Source: Dyella japonica A8
GTDB taxonomy: Bacteria > Pseudomonadota > Gammaproteobacteria > Xanthomonadales > Rhodanobacteraceae
DNA: 64,000 bases
Direction of reading: 5' to 3'
Assembly: GCF_000725385.1 (NCBI RefSeq)
Contig: NZ_CP008884.1
Location: 4,340,001-4,404,000, forward strand
The position numbers and the translations under genes are program-made. The notes beneath the pieces are model-generated. The model did not search any database and was not told the origin of the DNA. It saw only the letters and a list, made by a program, of their open reading frames with translations. Positions within the stretch are counted from its first letter, which is position 1; each line of letters begins with the position of its first letter. Shown piece after piece: positions 53,431-62,386 of this stretch.

Positions 53431-55131
53431 TCAGCCGCCATCCTCGCCCACCCAACTCTTGACCACCTGCGCCACTTGCTTGGGGTTCTCACTGACCATG
53501 CGGCGCGCGATGCCGATGCGCTGCTCATAGGCCAGCTGGGGCGGCACGCCGCCGAGGCGAACCGGTTCGTCCATATCGTCCTTGTCGTCCACGCGCACCG
53601 AGATGGTGGGCGCGCCGGGGCCACCCGCCCCGGCGACGGCCAGCTCGCGCCCGGGTATCGGGGCGCGCGACAGTCCGCGCAGCAACGGGCGCAGCAGGCC
53701 GAAAGCCACCAGCAGCGCCACCAGGATGCCGGCGGCCTGCTTGATCAGGTCGAGCATGCCCGGGCGCTCCCAGAACGGTTGCGAGGGCGCCTCGAGGTTG
53801 GCGTTCGGATCCTGGTGGAACGGCTGGTTGATCACACTGACACTGTCGCCACGGGCTTCGTTGTAGCCCACGGCGTTGCGCGTCAGCGTGGTGAGGTGTT
53901 CCAGCTCCTGCGGCGTGAACGGCACGCTCTTGGGCGCGCCCTTGTCGCCGGCCACGCTCTTGTTGTCCAGCACCACCGCCACGGTGAGCCGCGCGAGCCG
54001 CCCGGCGGGATCGCTGACATGACTGATGGTGCGGTCCAGCTCGTAATTGCGCGTGGCGCTGCTGGTGGTATCGCTGGGGCCACTGCTCTGCGCCGTTGCC
54101 GCTGTCTTTGCGCCTTTGCCTGCATTGGGCTTGGCCGCGGTCGGCTGCGCCACGGTGTTCGGCGGCTGATTGCTCAACGCGCCCGGCACGCCGGCGTCAT
54201 TGGCTTCGCCCACATGCTGTTCGCTGTTGGTCTGTTCGCTGCGCAGCGCCGGATGGTCGTGGCCGAAGGTTTCCGTCGCCTTCTCGGTTTCGCTGAAGTC
54301 GAGATCGGCGTAGACCTGCGCACGCACCTTGCCGGGGCCGACCAGCGGCGTCAGCAATTCTTCGATGCGCTGCGCATAGGTGTTCTCGATGCGGGTGGCC
54401 AGGCGCAGGCGCGAGTCGCCCACGGCGCTGGCACTGCCCGGATCGGTGGTGGTGAGCAGTTGGCCCTGCTGGTCGACCACCGAGACTTGCTTGGGATCGA
54501 GATTGGGCACGCTGGACGCGACCAGATGCACGATCGCCGCCACCTGGCTCGCATCGAGCTGGCGCCCGGGATACAGCGTCACCAGCACCGAGGCGCTGGC
54601 TTCCTTGTTGTCGCGGATGAAGGCCGACGGCTTGGGCAAGGCCAGGTGCACACGCGCGGCGCGCACCGACTGTAGGCCGGCAATGGTGTTGCCCAGGTCG
54701 GTTTCCAGCATCTGCTGGTAACGCGTGCGCTCGGCGAGGTCGCTCATGCCGAATGGCGAATCGCCACCGGGCGCGGCCGCGGTCGCTACGCTGCCCTGCG
54801 GCAGGCCCTGCGAGGCGAGCTTGAGGCGAATCGCCGCCAGGTCGGACGCGGGCACCATGATGGAGCTGCCGTCCGCGCCCAGCGTGTAAGGCGTGTTCGA
54901 TGCCTGCAGCGCCTGCGTGACGGCGGCGGCATCCTTCTGTTCCAGGCCGGCATACAGCAGGCCGTAATTGGGGCCGCGTGACCACAACACCACGGCGACG
55001 CCAAGGGCCACGGCCGCGGCTACACCCACCAGCAGCAGCAATTGCCGCGAAGCTGGCGTGCGCGCGAGCTGCTTGAGATCCAGGCGAGAACCGGGCTTTT
55101 CGTCGGTGGTCGCTAGGGCGTTATCGGCCAT
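53431..55131 (-). CDS. fliF: flagellar MS-ring protein
   Basis: 566 residues. TM1 at about 30-50 (LLLLVGVAAAVALGVAVVLW), ring-building domains with GLLYAGLEQKDAAAVTQAL and RVHLALPKPSAFIRDNKEASASVLVTL, a Gly/Thr/Asn-rich loop about 310-370, TM2 near 455 (IKQAAGILVALLVAFGLLRPLL), and the C-terminal FliG-binding tail (IGIARRMVSENPKQVAQVVKSWV). Confidence 0.97.
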   Translation of the reverse strand: MADNALATTDEKPGSRLDLKQLARTPASRQLLLLVGVAAAVALGVAVVLWSRGPNYGLLYAGLEQKDAAAVTQALQASNTPYTLGADGSSIMVPASDLAAIRLKLASQGLPQGSVATAAAPGGDSPFGMSDLAERTRYQQMLETDLGNTIAGLQSVRAARVHLALPKPSAFIRDNKEASASVLVTLYPGRQLDASQVAAIVHLVASSVPNLDPKQVSVVDQQGQLLTTTDPGSASAVGDSRLRLATRIENTYAQRIEELLTPLVGPGKVRAQVYADLDFSETEKATETFGHDHPALRSEQTNSEQHVGEANDAGVPGALSNQPPNTVAQPTAAKPNAGKGAKTAATAQSSGPSDTTSSATRNYELDRTISHVSDPAGRLARLTVAVVLDNKSVAGDKGAPKSVPFTPQELEHLTTLTRNAVGYNEARGDSVSVINQPFHQDPNANLEAPSQPFWERPGMLDLIKQAAGILVALLVAFGLLRPLLRGLSRAPIPGRELAVAGAGGPGAPTISVRVDDKDDMDEPVRLGGVPPQLAYEQRIGIARRMVSENPKQVAQVVKSWVGEDGG

Positions 55132-55181
55132 GAAGACTGCTCTTGCTCAGTGGACGCAGTGACGTCGTGGTCAAAAGCCGG

Positions 55182-55505
55182 TCAGACCGGCATGTTCATG
55201 ATGTTGTTGTACGCGTCGACCAGCTTGTTCCTCACCTGGGTCAACGTGTTCAACGACAGGTCGGCCTTGTTGATGGCCACCATGGTGCGCGCGAGATCGG
55301 CACCGTCGTCACCGCGCTCGAAACTCGCCGCCTGCTTGCCGGCATCCATCTGCGCGTCGGCCACGGAAGAGATCGACTTCTTCAGCAGGCTGGAAAAATC
55401 CATCTGCCCCGGCGCGGCCGCCGTGAAGGACTGCTCCACCGGCTTGGTCTGCAGGGAGAGCTGGCGCATCTGCGACAGCAGGCTGTTGACGTCGATTTGG
55501 CTCAT
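55182..55505 (-). CDS. fliE: flagellar hook-basal body complex protein FliE
   Basis: Joins the MS ring to the rod. 107 residues ending LVDAYNNIMNMPV, the conserved FliE tail. The start MSQIDVNSLLSQMRQL at 55505 places the RpoN promoter 40 bases upstream; a longer frame to 55568 would run through that promoter. First gene of the fliEFGHIJK operon. Confidence 0.95.
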   Translation of the reverse strand: MSQIDVNSLLSQMRQLSLQTKPVEQSFTAAAPGQMDFSSLLKKSISSVADAQMDAGKQAASFERGDDGADLARTMVAINKADLSLNTLTQVRNKLVDAYNNIMNMPV

Positions 55506-55544
55506 GACGGAATTCCAACGCGTGACGAGTAATTGGGGGTGGTA

Positions 55545-55562
55545 TTGCACAACCCGTGCCAG
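55545..55562 (-). promoter_or_regulatory. sigma-54 (RpoN) promoter of the fliE operon
   Basis: Minus strand TGGCAC-GGGTT-GTGCA: full -24 element, one mismatch in the -12 element, exact spacing. Confidence 0.82.
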
Positions 55563-55596
55563 CTTCATCGCACCAACAACGCCACGGTAATTTCCC

Positions 55597-55716
55597 TCAC
55601 CGTCATTCCGGCGAAGGCCGGAATCCAGTGCCTTTGCTCTTCGCCTTGTGGATCGCTTTGCGCCATCACCAAAGTAAAGGCACTGGATTCCGGCCTTCGC
55701 CGGAATGACGGTGAGG
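55597..55716. repeat. family A repeat pair between fleQ and fliE
   Basis: CCGTCATTCCGGCGAAGGCC... with a nearly perfect inverted copy ending GGCCTTCGCCGGAATGACGG; outer arms include CCTCAC/GTGAGG. It could also act as the end signal for fleQ. Confidence 0.9.
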
Positions 55717-55759
55717 GAGAGGCGACGTATTTCTTACGCCTGCTGGCCCGTTAGACCCT

Positions 55760-57205
55760 TTACGCCTGCAGGCTCGGCTGCAACCCGTACTTGCGCAGCT
55801 TTTCCACCAGCGTCGTGCGCTGCATGCGCAGCAATTTCGCCGCATGCGCGACGACGCCACCGGTGACGTCAAGCGCTTGACGGATCAGACCCACCTCGAT
55901 GTCGGCCAGGTGATCCTTCAGGTCGAGGCCGCCTTCAGGCAGCATCATCAGCGACTCGCTGGACACCGCCATCGGCTCGGTCATCACCGCGGCATGACCC
56001 GTCATCAGGGACAGCAGCGCCGCGCCGCGCACTTCTTCGACGATCTGCTGGCCGCGATATTTCTCCGGCAGGTCGTTCACGCGCACTTCGGCGTGCGGAT
56101 AGAGGATGGCCAGGCGTTCGACCAGGTTGTAGAGCTCGCGCACGTTGCCCGGCCACGCATAGTTGTGCAGCGCGTTCAGCGCACCGGCGCTGAAACGCAC
56201 GCTGGCCAGGCCACGGCGGGAAAGGCGGTGGTTGAATTCCTCCACCAGCTCCGGCAGGTCGTCCAGGTGCTCGCGCAGCGCCGGCATCTCCAGCGGGAAC
56301 ACGCTGAGGCGATAGAACAGGTCTTCGCGGAACTGGCCGTGGGCGATGGCTTCTTCAAGGTTGCGGTGCGTCGCGGCGATGATGCGGACGTCGCAACGCT
56401 GCGTGCGGTTGCTGCCCACGCGCTCGAACACGCGCTCCTGCAGCACGCGCAACAGCTTCACCTGCATGGGCAGGCTCATGTCGCCGATTTCATCGAGGAA
56501 CAGCGTGCCGCCCTCGGCCAGTTCGAAACGGCCCTTGCGGGTGCTGATGGCACCGGTGAAGGCGCCCTTCTCGTGGCCGAACAGTTCGCTTTCCAGCAGT
56601 TCGGCCGGGATGGCGCCGCAGTTGATCGCCACAAAGGGCTTGTCGCGGCGCGACGAGCACTCGTGGATGCTGCGCGCCACCATTTCCTTGCCGGTGCCCG
56701 ATTCGCCCAGCACCAGCACGCTGGAATCGAACGGCGCCACCTGGCGAACCAGCGCGTTGACGCGCGCCATCGGACCGGAGCTGCCCACCAGGCGCAGTTC
56801 TGGGCGACGCATCGCCGGGCTCTGCGGGTTGCGCAGCATGTCCGAGAGCTGCTCGTAGCGCAGCGGAAATTCGATGATGCCGACGCGGCTCGCGGACGCC
56901 ACGCCATCCATGCCCAAGCGGGACAGCCACTCCGAATCGGACGCCATCAACACCCTCGCATCATTGGCAGCCATACCAAGCCGGGCGAACTGTCGTTCGG
57001 CTTCGGCCTCATCCCGCACATTGCCCACATAAACGGCACGCCATGCATGCGTCGCTTCGTCCACCCTCTCGCACTCTTCGCCGCGCTGCGGGCGATAGCC
57101 GAGAAATTCCAGCGCCGAAACGACCGACTCCGCCCTGCGATGATCGGATTCGATCACCAGTACGTCGAACTTGCCCATGTGCTGCTCTCGTGCGTGCTGC
57201 TTCAT
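55760..57205 (-). CDS. fleQ: sigma-54-dependent flagellar master regulator
   Basis: Enhancer-binding activator of RpoN flagellar promoters. 481 residues from ATG 57205 (AGGGGG upstream; ATG 57178 is the alternative). N-terminal receiver-like domain about 10-125. AAA+ domain: Walker A GESGTGKE (168-175), GAFTGA loop (214-219) for sigma-54 contact, Walker [12 protein letters not shown], sensor [21 protein letters not shown]. Fis-type HTH at the end ([32 protein letters not shown]). The segment before Walker A reads [12 protein letters not shown], without the LFRS motif used by Pseudomonas FleQ for c-di-GMP. Confidence 0.94.
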   Translation of the reverse strand: MKQHAREQHMGKFDVLVIESDHRRAESVVSALEFLGYRPQRGEECERVDEATHAWRAVYVGNVRDEAEAERQFARLGMAANDARVLMASDSEWLSRLGMDGVASASRVGIIEFPLRYEQLSDMLRNPQSPAMRRPELRLVGSSGPMARVNALVRQVAPFDSSVLVLGESGTGKEMVARSIHECSSRRDKPFVAINCGAIPAELLESELFGHEKGAFTGAISTRKGRFELAEGGTLFLDEIGDMSLPMQVKLLRVLQERVFERVGSNRTQRCDVRIIAATHRNLEEAIAHGQFREDLFYRLSVFPLEMPALREHLDDLPELVEEFNHRLSRRGLASVRFSAGALNALHNYAWPGNVRELYNLVERLAILYPHAEVRVNDLPEKYRGQQIVEEVRGAALLSLMTGHAAVMTEPMAVSSESLMMLPEGGLDLKDHLADIEVGLIRQALDVTGGVVAHAAKLLRMQRTTLVEKLRKYGLQPSLQA

Positions 57206-57538
57206 TGGTGACCCCCTGGATTGCACCTTCGCGCGTGACGACAATCCGTCGCCGTCCGCGCGAGGTAATGAGCAAGAAGGAGGCCAGCCAGTCACGGTTT
57301 TCCGACAGGGCGTCTTCACATGGCCTGCCGGTGAGCGTCACCTTGGCTGAACACGATCGCCGGACCACTCAAAGGTACGTCACAGATACCTGTTTCCACT
57401 GGAGAAAACCCCCGGCAGGCAATATCCGGGAAGGTGACCCTGTACGACACCTGTTCGAGATCTGCGTCAAAGAACTTTCGTGTCGGCTTTTCGTAGCGTG
57501 ATATCGATCACATTTGATATGTGAAACGGGTTCGCCAT
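57206..57538. other. fleQ upstream regulatory region
   Basis: About 330 bases holding the control region of fleQ. It contains a CRP/Clp-like palindrome (57497-57512) and a possible sigma-70 -35 element (TTGACG on the minus strand, 57465-57470). A loose -10 (TCGTAC) follows 17 bases further down. No gene is seen. Confidence 0.5.
57497..57512 (-). promoter_or_regulatory. CRP/Clp-like binding site upstream of fleQ
   Basis: CGTGA-TATCGA-TCACA against the consensus TGTGA-N6-TCACA, one mismatch. It is centred about 35 bases upstream of the putative -35 element, near the position used by class I activators. Confidence 0.5.
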
Positions 57539-58096
57539 TCAGGAGGCCGTGGATCGGCGCTCTGCCACTTTACGTCGGTGGTGACGGAACACGAGTCGCT
57601 CAATCGCGTCACATGTGGCCTCATCCATCGTTTCGAATGCAACGAAAACGTGATCAATATCACACTCTTGCACGCGACGGGCGGCCAACTCCAGCGGCAG
57701 GGCCAGGCAGCCGTCGAAGTGCAGCCGCACCAGGCCCTGCGCCTGCCCGGCAGGCCAGAGCGCCCGGGGCAACACCGCGCCGATGGCGTTGAAACTGACG
57801 TGGACGCGGGGCGGAAGATCGGCGCCGCGCTGGAGCAACTGGTCCAGCATGGCCATCAGCACGTTCAGCTTGCTGTCGAGCCGCTGCATGTCCTGCGCGA
57901 CCGGGCTCTCCTCGTCCGGCGCTTCGATGCGGCGTTCGTTGAACACGGCCAGGGTGCCGAGCACGCTGAGATTGCGGTCGCGCATGGCTGCCCGCTGCAG
58001 CTCGCCGAGCGGCGCGGACAGGTCGGCACAGCTGACGTGAAGGCCATCCTCATAGGTGACCCGTTCTGAAAATGCCTGCCAGGAAGCGTCTTGCAT
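57539..58096 (-). CDS. atypical PilZ domain protein
   Basis: A 185-residue cytoplasmic protein. The second half (about 95-160) resembles a PilZ barrel: PRVHVSFNAIGAVLPRALWPAGQAQGLVRLHFDGCLALPLELAARRV. The usual c-di-GMP residues are degraded: the SxxG element survives as FNAIG, but no RxxxR lies before it. The N-terminal half holds a helix pair (VAQDMQRLDSKLNVLMAMLDQLL). It follows fliC-fliD-fliS-fliT and precedes fleQ, so a role in flagellar control is likely, perhaps without binding c-di-GMP (inference). Confidence 0.75.
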   Translation of the reverse strand: MQDASWQAFSERVTYEDGLHVSCADLSAPLGELQRAAMRDRNLSVLGTLAVFNERRIEAPDEESPVAQDMQRLDSKLNVLMAMLDQLLQRGADLPPRVHVSFNAIGAVLPRALWPAGQAQGLVRLHFDGCLALPLELAARRVQECDIDHVFVAFETMDEATCDAIERLVFRHHRRKVAERRSTAS

Positions 58097-58169
58097 GATG
58101 CCCTCGTCGCTGGACCGCGAACGGCGGCCGTGCGGGATTATGCGCGCACCCAGGCCTGTGCCGCCGCGC

Positions 58170-58463
58170 TCACTCAGCGCCGGCGACGAGGTAGGCGCTC
58201 AGCGCGCGATGGCGGTGCTGGTGCTCTCCCAGATCCGCCCCGAGGCGCTCGCGCTGGCAACGGGCCAGCTCGCGGACTTCTTCGGTATGCGCCAGCAGCG
58301 TCCTGAACAGCGCAAGCACGCCGGGTTCAGCGATGGAGAGTGAGGTGATCCCCTGGCCGCGCTCCGCCTCAAGTAATGCCACGGCATCCCAGTCGCCCGC
58401 GTGGGCGGCGGCGAGCATGCGCTCGCTCAGTGCCAACAGGGCGGCGTGCATGCTCTCGGCCAT
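58170..58463 (-). CDS. fliT: FliT-like flagellar chaperone
   Basis: 97 residues, all-helical, starts two bases after the fliS stop. Motif pattern LSERMLAAAHAGDWDAVALLEAERGQGI followed by LLAHTEEVRELARCQRERLGADL fits FliT, the FliD chaperone. Sequence conservation in this family is low, so the call depends mainly on position after fliD and fliS. Confidence 0.72.
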   Translation of the reverse strand: MAESMHAALLALSERMLAAAHAGDWDAVALLEAERGQGITSLSIAEPGVLALFRTLLAHTEEVRELARCQRERLGADLGEHQHRHRALSAYLVAGAE

Positions 58464-58465
58464 GT

Positions 58466-58897
58466 TCAGGCGGCCGCGCTGGGGGCGCGCTGCTGCGTCG
58501 CCAGGAATTCGTCGCGGATCTGGCGCCAGGCGTCGCGCACCGGCGTGAGCAGGTCCACCACCTCGTCAATGGCGCGCTCGTCGTTGTTGAGCTGGGCGTG
58601 CAGCATGCGGCGGCTGACGTAGTCGTACAGCGCATCCAGCCGGCCGGCGAGTTGGCCGCCCTGGTCATGGTCCAGGCTGCCACGCAGTTCGCCGATGATG
58701 GCGTGCGCCCGGGCGAAGTGCGTGCCCTTGGCCGGCACGTCGCCGCGGCGGATCGCGCCACGCGCCTGGTTGACGCGGTCGATCACCCCGTCGAACAGCA
58801 TGGCGGTCAGCTGGTGACGGTCGGCGCCTTCCACACTGCCGCGCGCACTGGTGTCCTGGTAGAGCGCACTGGCGTTGCGCATGTAGCCGTAGGTCAT
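58466..58897 (-). CDS. fliS: flagellin export chaperone
   Basis: 143 residues. Four-helix bundle with YQDTSARGSVEGADRHQLTAMLFDGVIDRVNQA, RGSLDHDQGGQLAGRLDALYDYVSRRMLHA and LTPVRDAWRQI, the FliS signatures. Protects FliC in the cytoplasm. It lies 16 bases after fliD. Confidence 0.94.
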   Translation of the reverse strand: MTYGYMRNASALYQDTSARGSVEGADRHQLTAMLFDGVIDRVNQARGAIRRGDVPAKGTHFARAHAIIGELRGSLDHDQGGQLAGRLDALYDYVSRRMLHAQLNNDERAIDEVVDLLTPVRDAWRQIRDEFLATQQRAPSAAA

Positions 58898-58913
58898 GAT
58901 CGCTTCCCCGCGT

Positions 58914-60428
58914 TCAGTTCTTCGAGCTGTTCGAGTTGTTCAGCGCCGCCAGCTGGGTCGTCAGGTAGCTGCTGGTGCTGTTGAGCGTGGACATCAGCGT
59001 GTCCAGCGCCGTGTACTGCTGCTGCAGCTGCGTCTGGTACGTGGCCATGCGGTTGTTCAGCGCGGTCTGCTGCTGGCTCAGCTGCGTCAGCGTGTTGTTC
59101 AGGCTGTCCATGCGCGCGCTGATGACGCCGCCGCTGGACGTGTACGCGTTAAGCGTGGTGTTGAGCTTGGTCCCGTAGCCGTTGGTGCCGACGAAGAGAT
59201 CCTTCACCGCCGCCGGGTTGTTCTGGAACGCTGTGGCGAGCTTGCCGCTGTCCAGGGCCAGCGTACCGTCGGCATTGCGCGTGATGCCCAGGTTCGCCAG
59301 CGTGCCGATGCTGTTGCCCTTGACCGAGTTGCTGAGCACGGAAGCGATGCCGCGCTGCACCGAGGAGAGCGTGGTGTCGCCCAGCAGCACGCCCGCCGTA
59401 CCGCTGCTCTGGTCGTAGCTCGACAGCGACGACGTCGTGCTGACGTAGCTGTTGTAGGCGTCGACCAGGCCCTGGATGGCATTGGTCGCCGCCGTGTTGT
59501 CCTGCGCCACCGTCAGCGTGTTGGTGCCGGTGCCGGTGAGGTTGAGCGTGACGCCGTCCATCATGCCGGTGACGGTATTGGTGGCGCTGGTCACCGCGAT
59601 GCCGTCGACGGTGAGCTTGGCGTCCTGCGCCTCGTTGCTGCCCGCCGTGTTCAGCGTGCTGGCCAGGCTGGTCAGGCCGGCGCTGCTGGTGGCGTTGGCG
59701 GAGATGGTGAAGCCGTTGGCCACCCCCGTCTTGCTCGAGCTCAGCATCAGCTGCTGGCCGTTGACGCCGTTGACGATGGTGGCGGTCACGCCCGGATTGG
59801 AGCTGGAACCGTTGATCGCGGTGGCGATATCCGACAGCGTGTTGGTGGCGGAGACCGCCACGTTCATGGTGTTGGAACCCACCGTAATGGTCAGCGTACC
59901 CTGCCCCACCGCCGTGCCCGAGGCCACGGCACTGCTGGCGCGCTTCTGCGCGGTGGCCAGCTGGCTCACGGCAATGGTGTACGTGCCGGCGTGCGCGCTC
60001 GACAAGGTGCTCGCGCTGCCGATGCTACTGCTCGAACCCTGCGGGGTGAGCGTGGCGTTGTAGCTGCTGAAGGTGTTGACCGAGGTCAGCGTGGCCAGCG
60101 CGGTCTGGATACCGCCCAGCGCCGAGTTCAGCGACGACAGGCCGGTGAGCAGGTTGTTGGTCTGCGTGGTGCGGGTGGTGATCTGCTGCTGCGAGGCCGC
60201 CTTGCGGGCATTCACCAGCGCGGTGACGATGGAATTCACGTCCAGGCCCGAGCCGATGCCCAGCGAGCTGATGGTGGCGCTGCCCGAGCTGCTGCCCGAC
60301 GACGTGCCGCTGGCGGAGCTGCTGCTGGAGCTGCCTGACGTGCTGCTGCCCGAGCCGGTGCTCGTACCCAGTTGGCTGAGCAGGGAACTCAGGCTGCTGC
60401 CGCTGGTGCTGCTGGTGGTGGTGGTCAT
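58914..60428 (-). CDS. fliD: flagellar filament cap protein
   Basis: 504 residues. A Ser/Gly/Thr-rich leader (about 1-45), then FliD_N (SSLGIGSGLDVNSIVTALVNARKAA), variable domains, and FliD_C (NPAAVKDLFVGTNGYGTKLNTTL, MDSLNNTLTQLSQQQTALNNRMATYQ). It ends with a coiled coil LQQQYTALDTLMSTLNSTSSYLTTQLA. The leader is longer and more repetitive than usual. AAGG sits eight bases before the ATG. Confidence 0.95.
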   Translation of the reverse strand: MTTTTSSTSGSSLSSLLSQLGTSTGSGSSTSGSSSSSSASGTSSGSSSGSATISSLGIGSGLDVNSIVTALVNARKAASQQQITTRTTQTNNLLTGLSSLNSALGGIQTALATLTSVNTFSSYNATLTPQGSSSSIGSASTLSSAHAGTYTIAVSQLATAQKRASSAVASGTAVGQGTLTITVGSNTMNVAVSATNTLSDIATAINGSSSNPGVTATIVNGVNGQQLMLSSSKTGVANGFTISANATSSAGLTSLASTLNTAGSNEAQDAKLTVDGIAVTSATNTVTGMMDGVTLNLTGTGTNTLTVAQDNTAATNAIQGLVDAYNSYVSTTSSLSSYDQSSGTAGVLLGDTTLSSVQRGIASVLSNSVKGNSIGTLANLGITRNADGTLALDSGKLATAFQNNPAAVKDLFVGTNGYGTKLNTTLNAYTSSGGVISARMDSLNNTLTQLSQQQTALNNRMATYQTQLQQQYTALDTLMSTLNSTSSYLTTQLAALNNSNSSKN

Positions 60429-60486
60429 CGCGCTGCCTTGTCAGTTTCCCGAAGTGGTTCCCGCCGTGGCGGGAGGTTTCGAGCCC

Positions 60487-60520
60487 CCGGCAAAACCCTC
60501 GCGCGCGAAGGCTTTGCCGG
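60487..60520. other. 34-base near-perfect palindrome between fliC and fliD
   Basis: CCGGCAAA...TTTGCCGG outer stem (8 bp) continuing through CC/GG and TCGC/GCGA inner stems with two mismatches. There is no T tract on the minus strand. It probably forms a strong mRNA hairpin at the 3' end of fliC. Confidence 0.6.
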
Positions 60521-60623
60521 AAGCTCCCGAAACACCGGGCGGTCTGCGAGGGGCAGCCCGCCCGGCGGTAAATCCGGCCCAGGTGGACGCGACCCGGGAG
60601 AGTCGCGTCCTGGCCTGTATCCG

Positions 60624-62063
60624 TTACTGCAACAGCTTGAGCACCTGCTGCGGGTTGGAGTTGGCCTGGGCCAACACCGAGATACCCGCCTGCTGGAGCA
60701 CGTTCGCCTTGCTGAGGTTCGCCGTCTCGGCCGCGAAGTCCGCGTCGCGGATGGTCGACTGCGACGCCTGCAGGTTGGTCGTCTGCGCGGCCACCGTGGA
60801 GATGGTGGACTGGAAGCGGTTCTGCACCGCACCCAGCTGGGCCGCGAAGTCGCTGACCGTCTTCAGCGCCACGTCGACGCGGGAGATCAGGTCATTGGCC
60901 GAATCGACCGACTGCACGTTGCCGGTGGCCAGCGAGCCACCGGAGGTGGCAGCCGTGCCCTGGACGTACGGCGTGGTCGGACCGGCGACGTTGTTCACGT
61001 CGGTGGCGGCACCGGTGATGATGCCGGCGATTGCGCCTGCAGCACCGTTGGTGTCGCCGATCTTCAGCGCACCGCTGGAGTAGAAGTTGAGGCCATTGCC
61101 CGCACCGTTCACTGCAGCGCTGACGCCCGTGATGCCAGCGGCGTTAACGGCATCGGACACGTCCTGCAGGGTCTTGGCGCTGCTCAGGTCGATGGTGGTG
61201 CCGTTGATGCTGAAGTTCTCGGTCGCCAGGTTCGGCGACAGCTTGTTGACGTTGGCAGCCACGCCGGTGGTGGTACCCGTACCGGTGGTAGCGGCCAGGG
61301 AGGCGGGCAAGCCGAGCGTGGAGGCCATGTTGCCGGTGATGTTCACCACCGAGGCGCTGGTGTTGGCGAGGTTGATTTCGCCGTTGGCGCCAACGGTCGC
61401 CGTCACGCCGGCGCCGCCAGCGGTCTGCATCGCCGCGGCCAGCGAGGTGGCCGTGTAGGTACCCGCGGCAACGGCGCCGGCACCGACGCTGAGGTCGCCT
61501 GCCTTCAGCGTGATCGTACCGATGTTGCCCGAGGACACTTCGGACACCTGGCCCATGGCGCTGGCCTTGACGCTGGTGCCCAGGCTGACCGAGATGGTCT
61601 GACCGACGTTGGCGCCGATCTGGAAGCTCTTGGTCTTCATCGAGCCGTCTAGCACGTTCGAACCGTTGAACGTGGTCTGGTTGGCGATACGGGTGATTTC
61701 AGCCAGGCGCTGCTGCACTTCCTGGTCGATCGACGAACGGTCGGCCGAGGTGTAGGTGCCGTTGGCCGACTGCACGGCCAGGTCGCGGATGGCCTGCAGG
61801 TTGGCGGTGACCTGGTCCAGGGCCGAACCGGCGGTCTGCGCCAGGTTGATGGCGTCCGAGGCGTTGGAGCTGGCCTGGCCGAGGCCGCCGATCTGCGTGG
61901 TGTAGCGCTGGGAGATCGCGAAGCCGGCGGCGTTGTCGGCCGCGCTGTTGATCTTCATGCCCGACGACAGACGCTGCGTGGCGGTAGCGAGCGCGCTCTG
62001 CGACTTGGTCAGGTTGTTCTGCGCATTCAGCGACGAAATGTTGGTGTTGATAACGAGAGACAT
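60624..62063 (-). CDS. fliC: flagellin
   Basis: 479 residues. Conserved D0/D1 ends: start SLVINTNISSLNAQNNLTKS, then RLSSGMKINSAADNAAGFAIS. The end is NLSKANVLQQAGISVLAQAN followed by a short Gln/Leu tail. The middle (about 175-400) is Ala/Gly/Thr-rich and includes a flagellin_IN-like stretch INGTTIDLSSAKTLQDVSDAVNAAGI. A FliA promoter lies about 100 bases upstream. It is the only flagellin gene in the window. Confidence 0.97.
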   Translation of the reverse strand: MSLVINTNISSLNAQNNLTKSQSALATATQRLSSGMKINSAADNAAGFAISQRYTTQIGGLGQASSNASDAINLAQTAGSALDQVTANLQAIRDLAVQSANGTYTSADRSSIDQEVQQRLAEITRIANQTTFNGSNVLDGSMKTKSFQIGANVGQTISVSLGTSVKASAMGQVSEVSSGNIGTITLKAGDLSVGAGAVAAGTYTATSLAAAMQTAGGAGVTATVGANGEINLANTSASVVNITGNMASTLGLPASLAATTGTGTTTGVAANVNKLSPNLATENFSINGTTIDLSSAKTLQDVSDAVNAAGITGVSAAVNGAGNGLNFYSSGALKIGDTNGAAGAIAGIITGAATDVNNVAGPTTPYVQGTAATSGGSLATGNVQSVDSANDLISRVDVALKTVSDFAAQLGAVQNRFQSTISTVAAQTTNLQASQSTIRDADFAAETANLSKANVLQQAGISVLAQANSNPQQVLKLLQ

Positions 62064-62159
62064 TGGATTTCTCCTACGTAACCGGTGACCGGTTTGGATT
62101 GGCGTTGTTCGTGCCGGCGACCAGGCTCCGTGCGTGGGATGCCATCCGCCTCAGTGAGT

Positions 62160-62187
62160 TTTTCGGCCCGTCAAGGGATTACTTGAG
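62160..62187 (-). promoter_or_regulatory. sigma-28 (FliA) promoter of fliC
   Basis: Minus strand CTCAAG then GCCGAAAA with TCAA-N15-GCCG spacing; two mismatches to TAAA-N15-GCCGATAA. Start codon lies about 100 bases downstream. Confidence 0.78.
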
Positions 62188-62264
62188 CCCTTGCTTGCCG
62201 GTGGCCGAAAACAACGCCCCTTACCCGTCCCATCACCCCTGCCCTCTCCCGGGCGGCTTTTTTT

Positions 62265-62370
62265 GCTCGTCATTCCGGCGCAGGCCGGAATCCAGTAGCG
62301 ACCACGGTCGGTCTTCGCGATAACCGACAGCTTCGGCTACTGGATTCCGGCCTGCGCCGGAATGACGAGC
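62265..62370. repeat. family A repeat pair between flgL and fliC
   Basis: GCTCGTCATTCCGGCGCAGG and its inverted copy CCTGCGCCGGAATGACGAGC enclose about 45 bases; nearly perfect arms. It sits directly after flgL on the transcribed strand. Confidence 0.9.
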
Positions 62371-62386
62371 GCTGGATCACGCACCA

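Noticed and set aside
57649..57664. Second CRP-like palindrome CGTGA-N6-TCACA
   Set aside because: It lies inside the PilZ-like coding sequence with no gene start close by; treated as chance.
58896..60338. Plus-strand open frame of 480 codons opposite fliD
   Set aside because: Shadow of fliD; extreme Arg/Gly/Val repetition reflects the Ser/Thr-rich codons on the other strand.
60429..60623. RpoN or FliA promoter for fliD
   Set aside because: A TTTTGC -12-like segment exists but no TGG(C) -24 partner at the right distance, and no GCCGATAA-like -10; not supported.
62221..62264. Plus-strand terminator-like GCCC...GGGC followed by T7
   Set aside because: No plus-strand gene reads into it, and the stem is only four pairs; on the minus strand it lacks a trailing T run.
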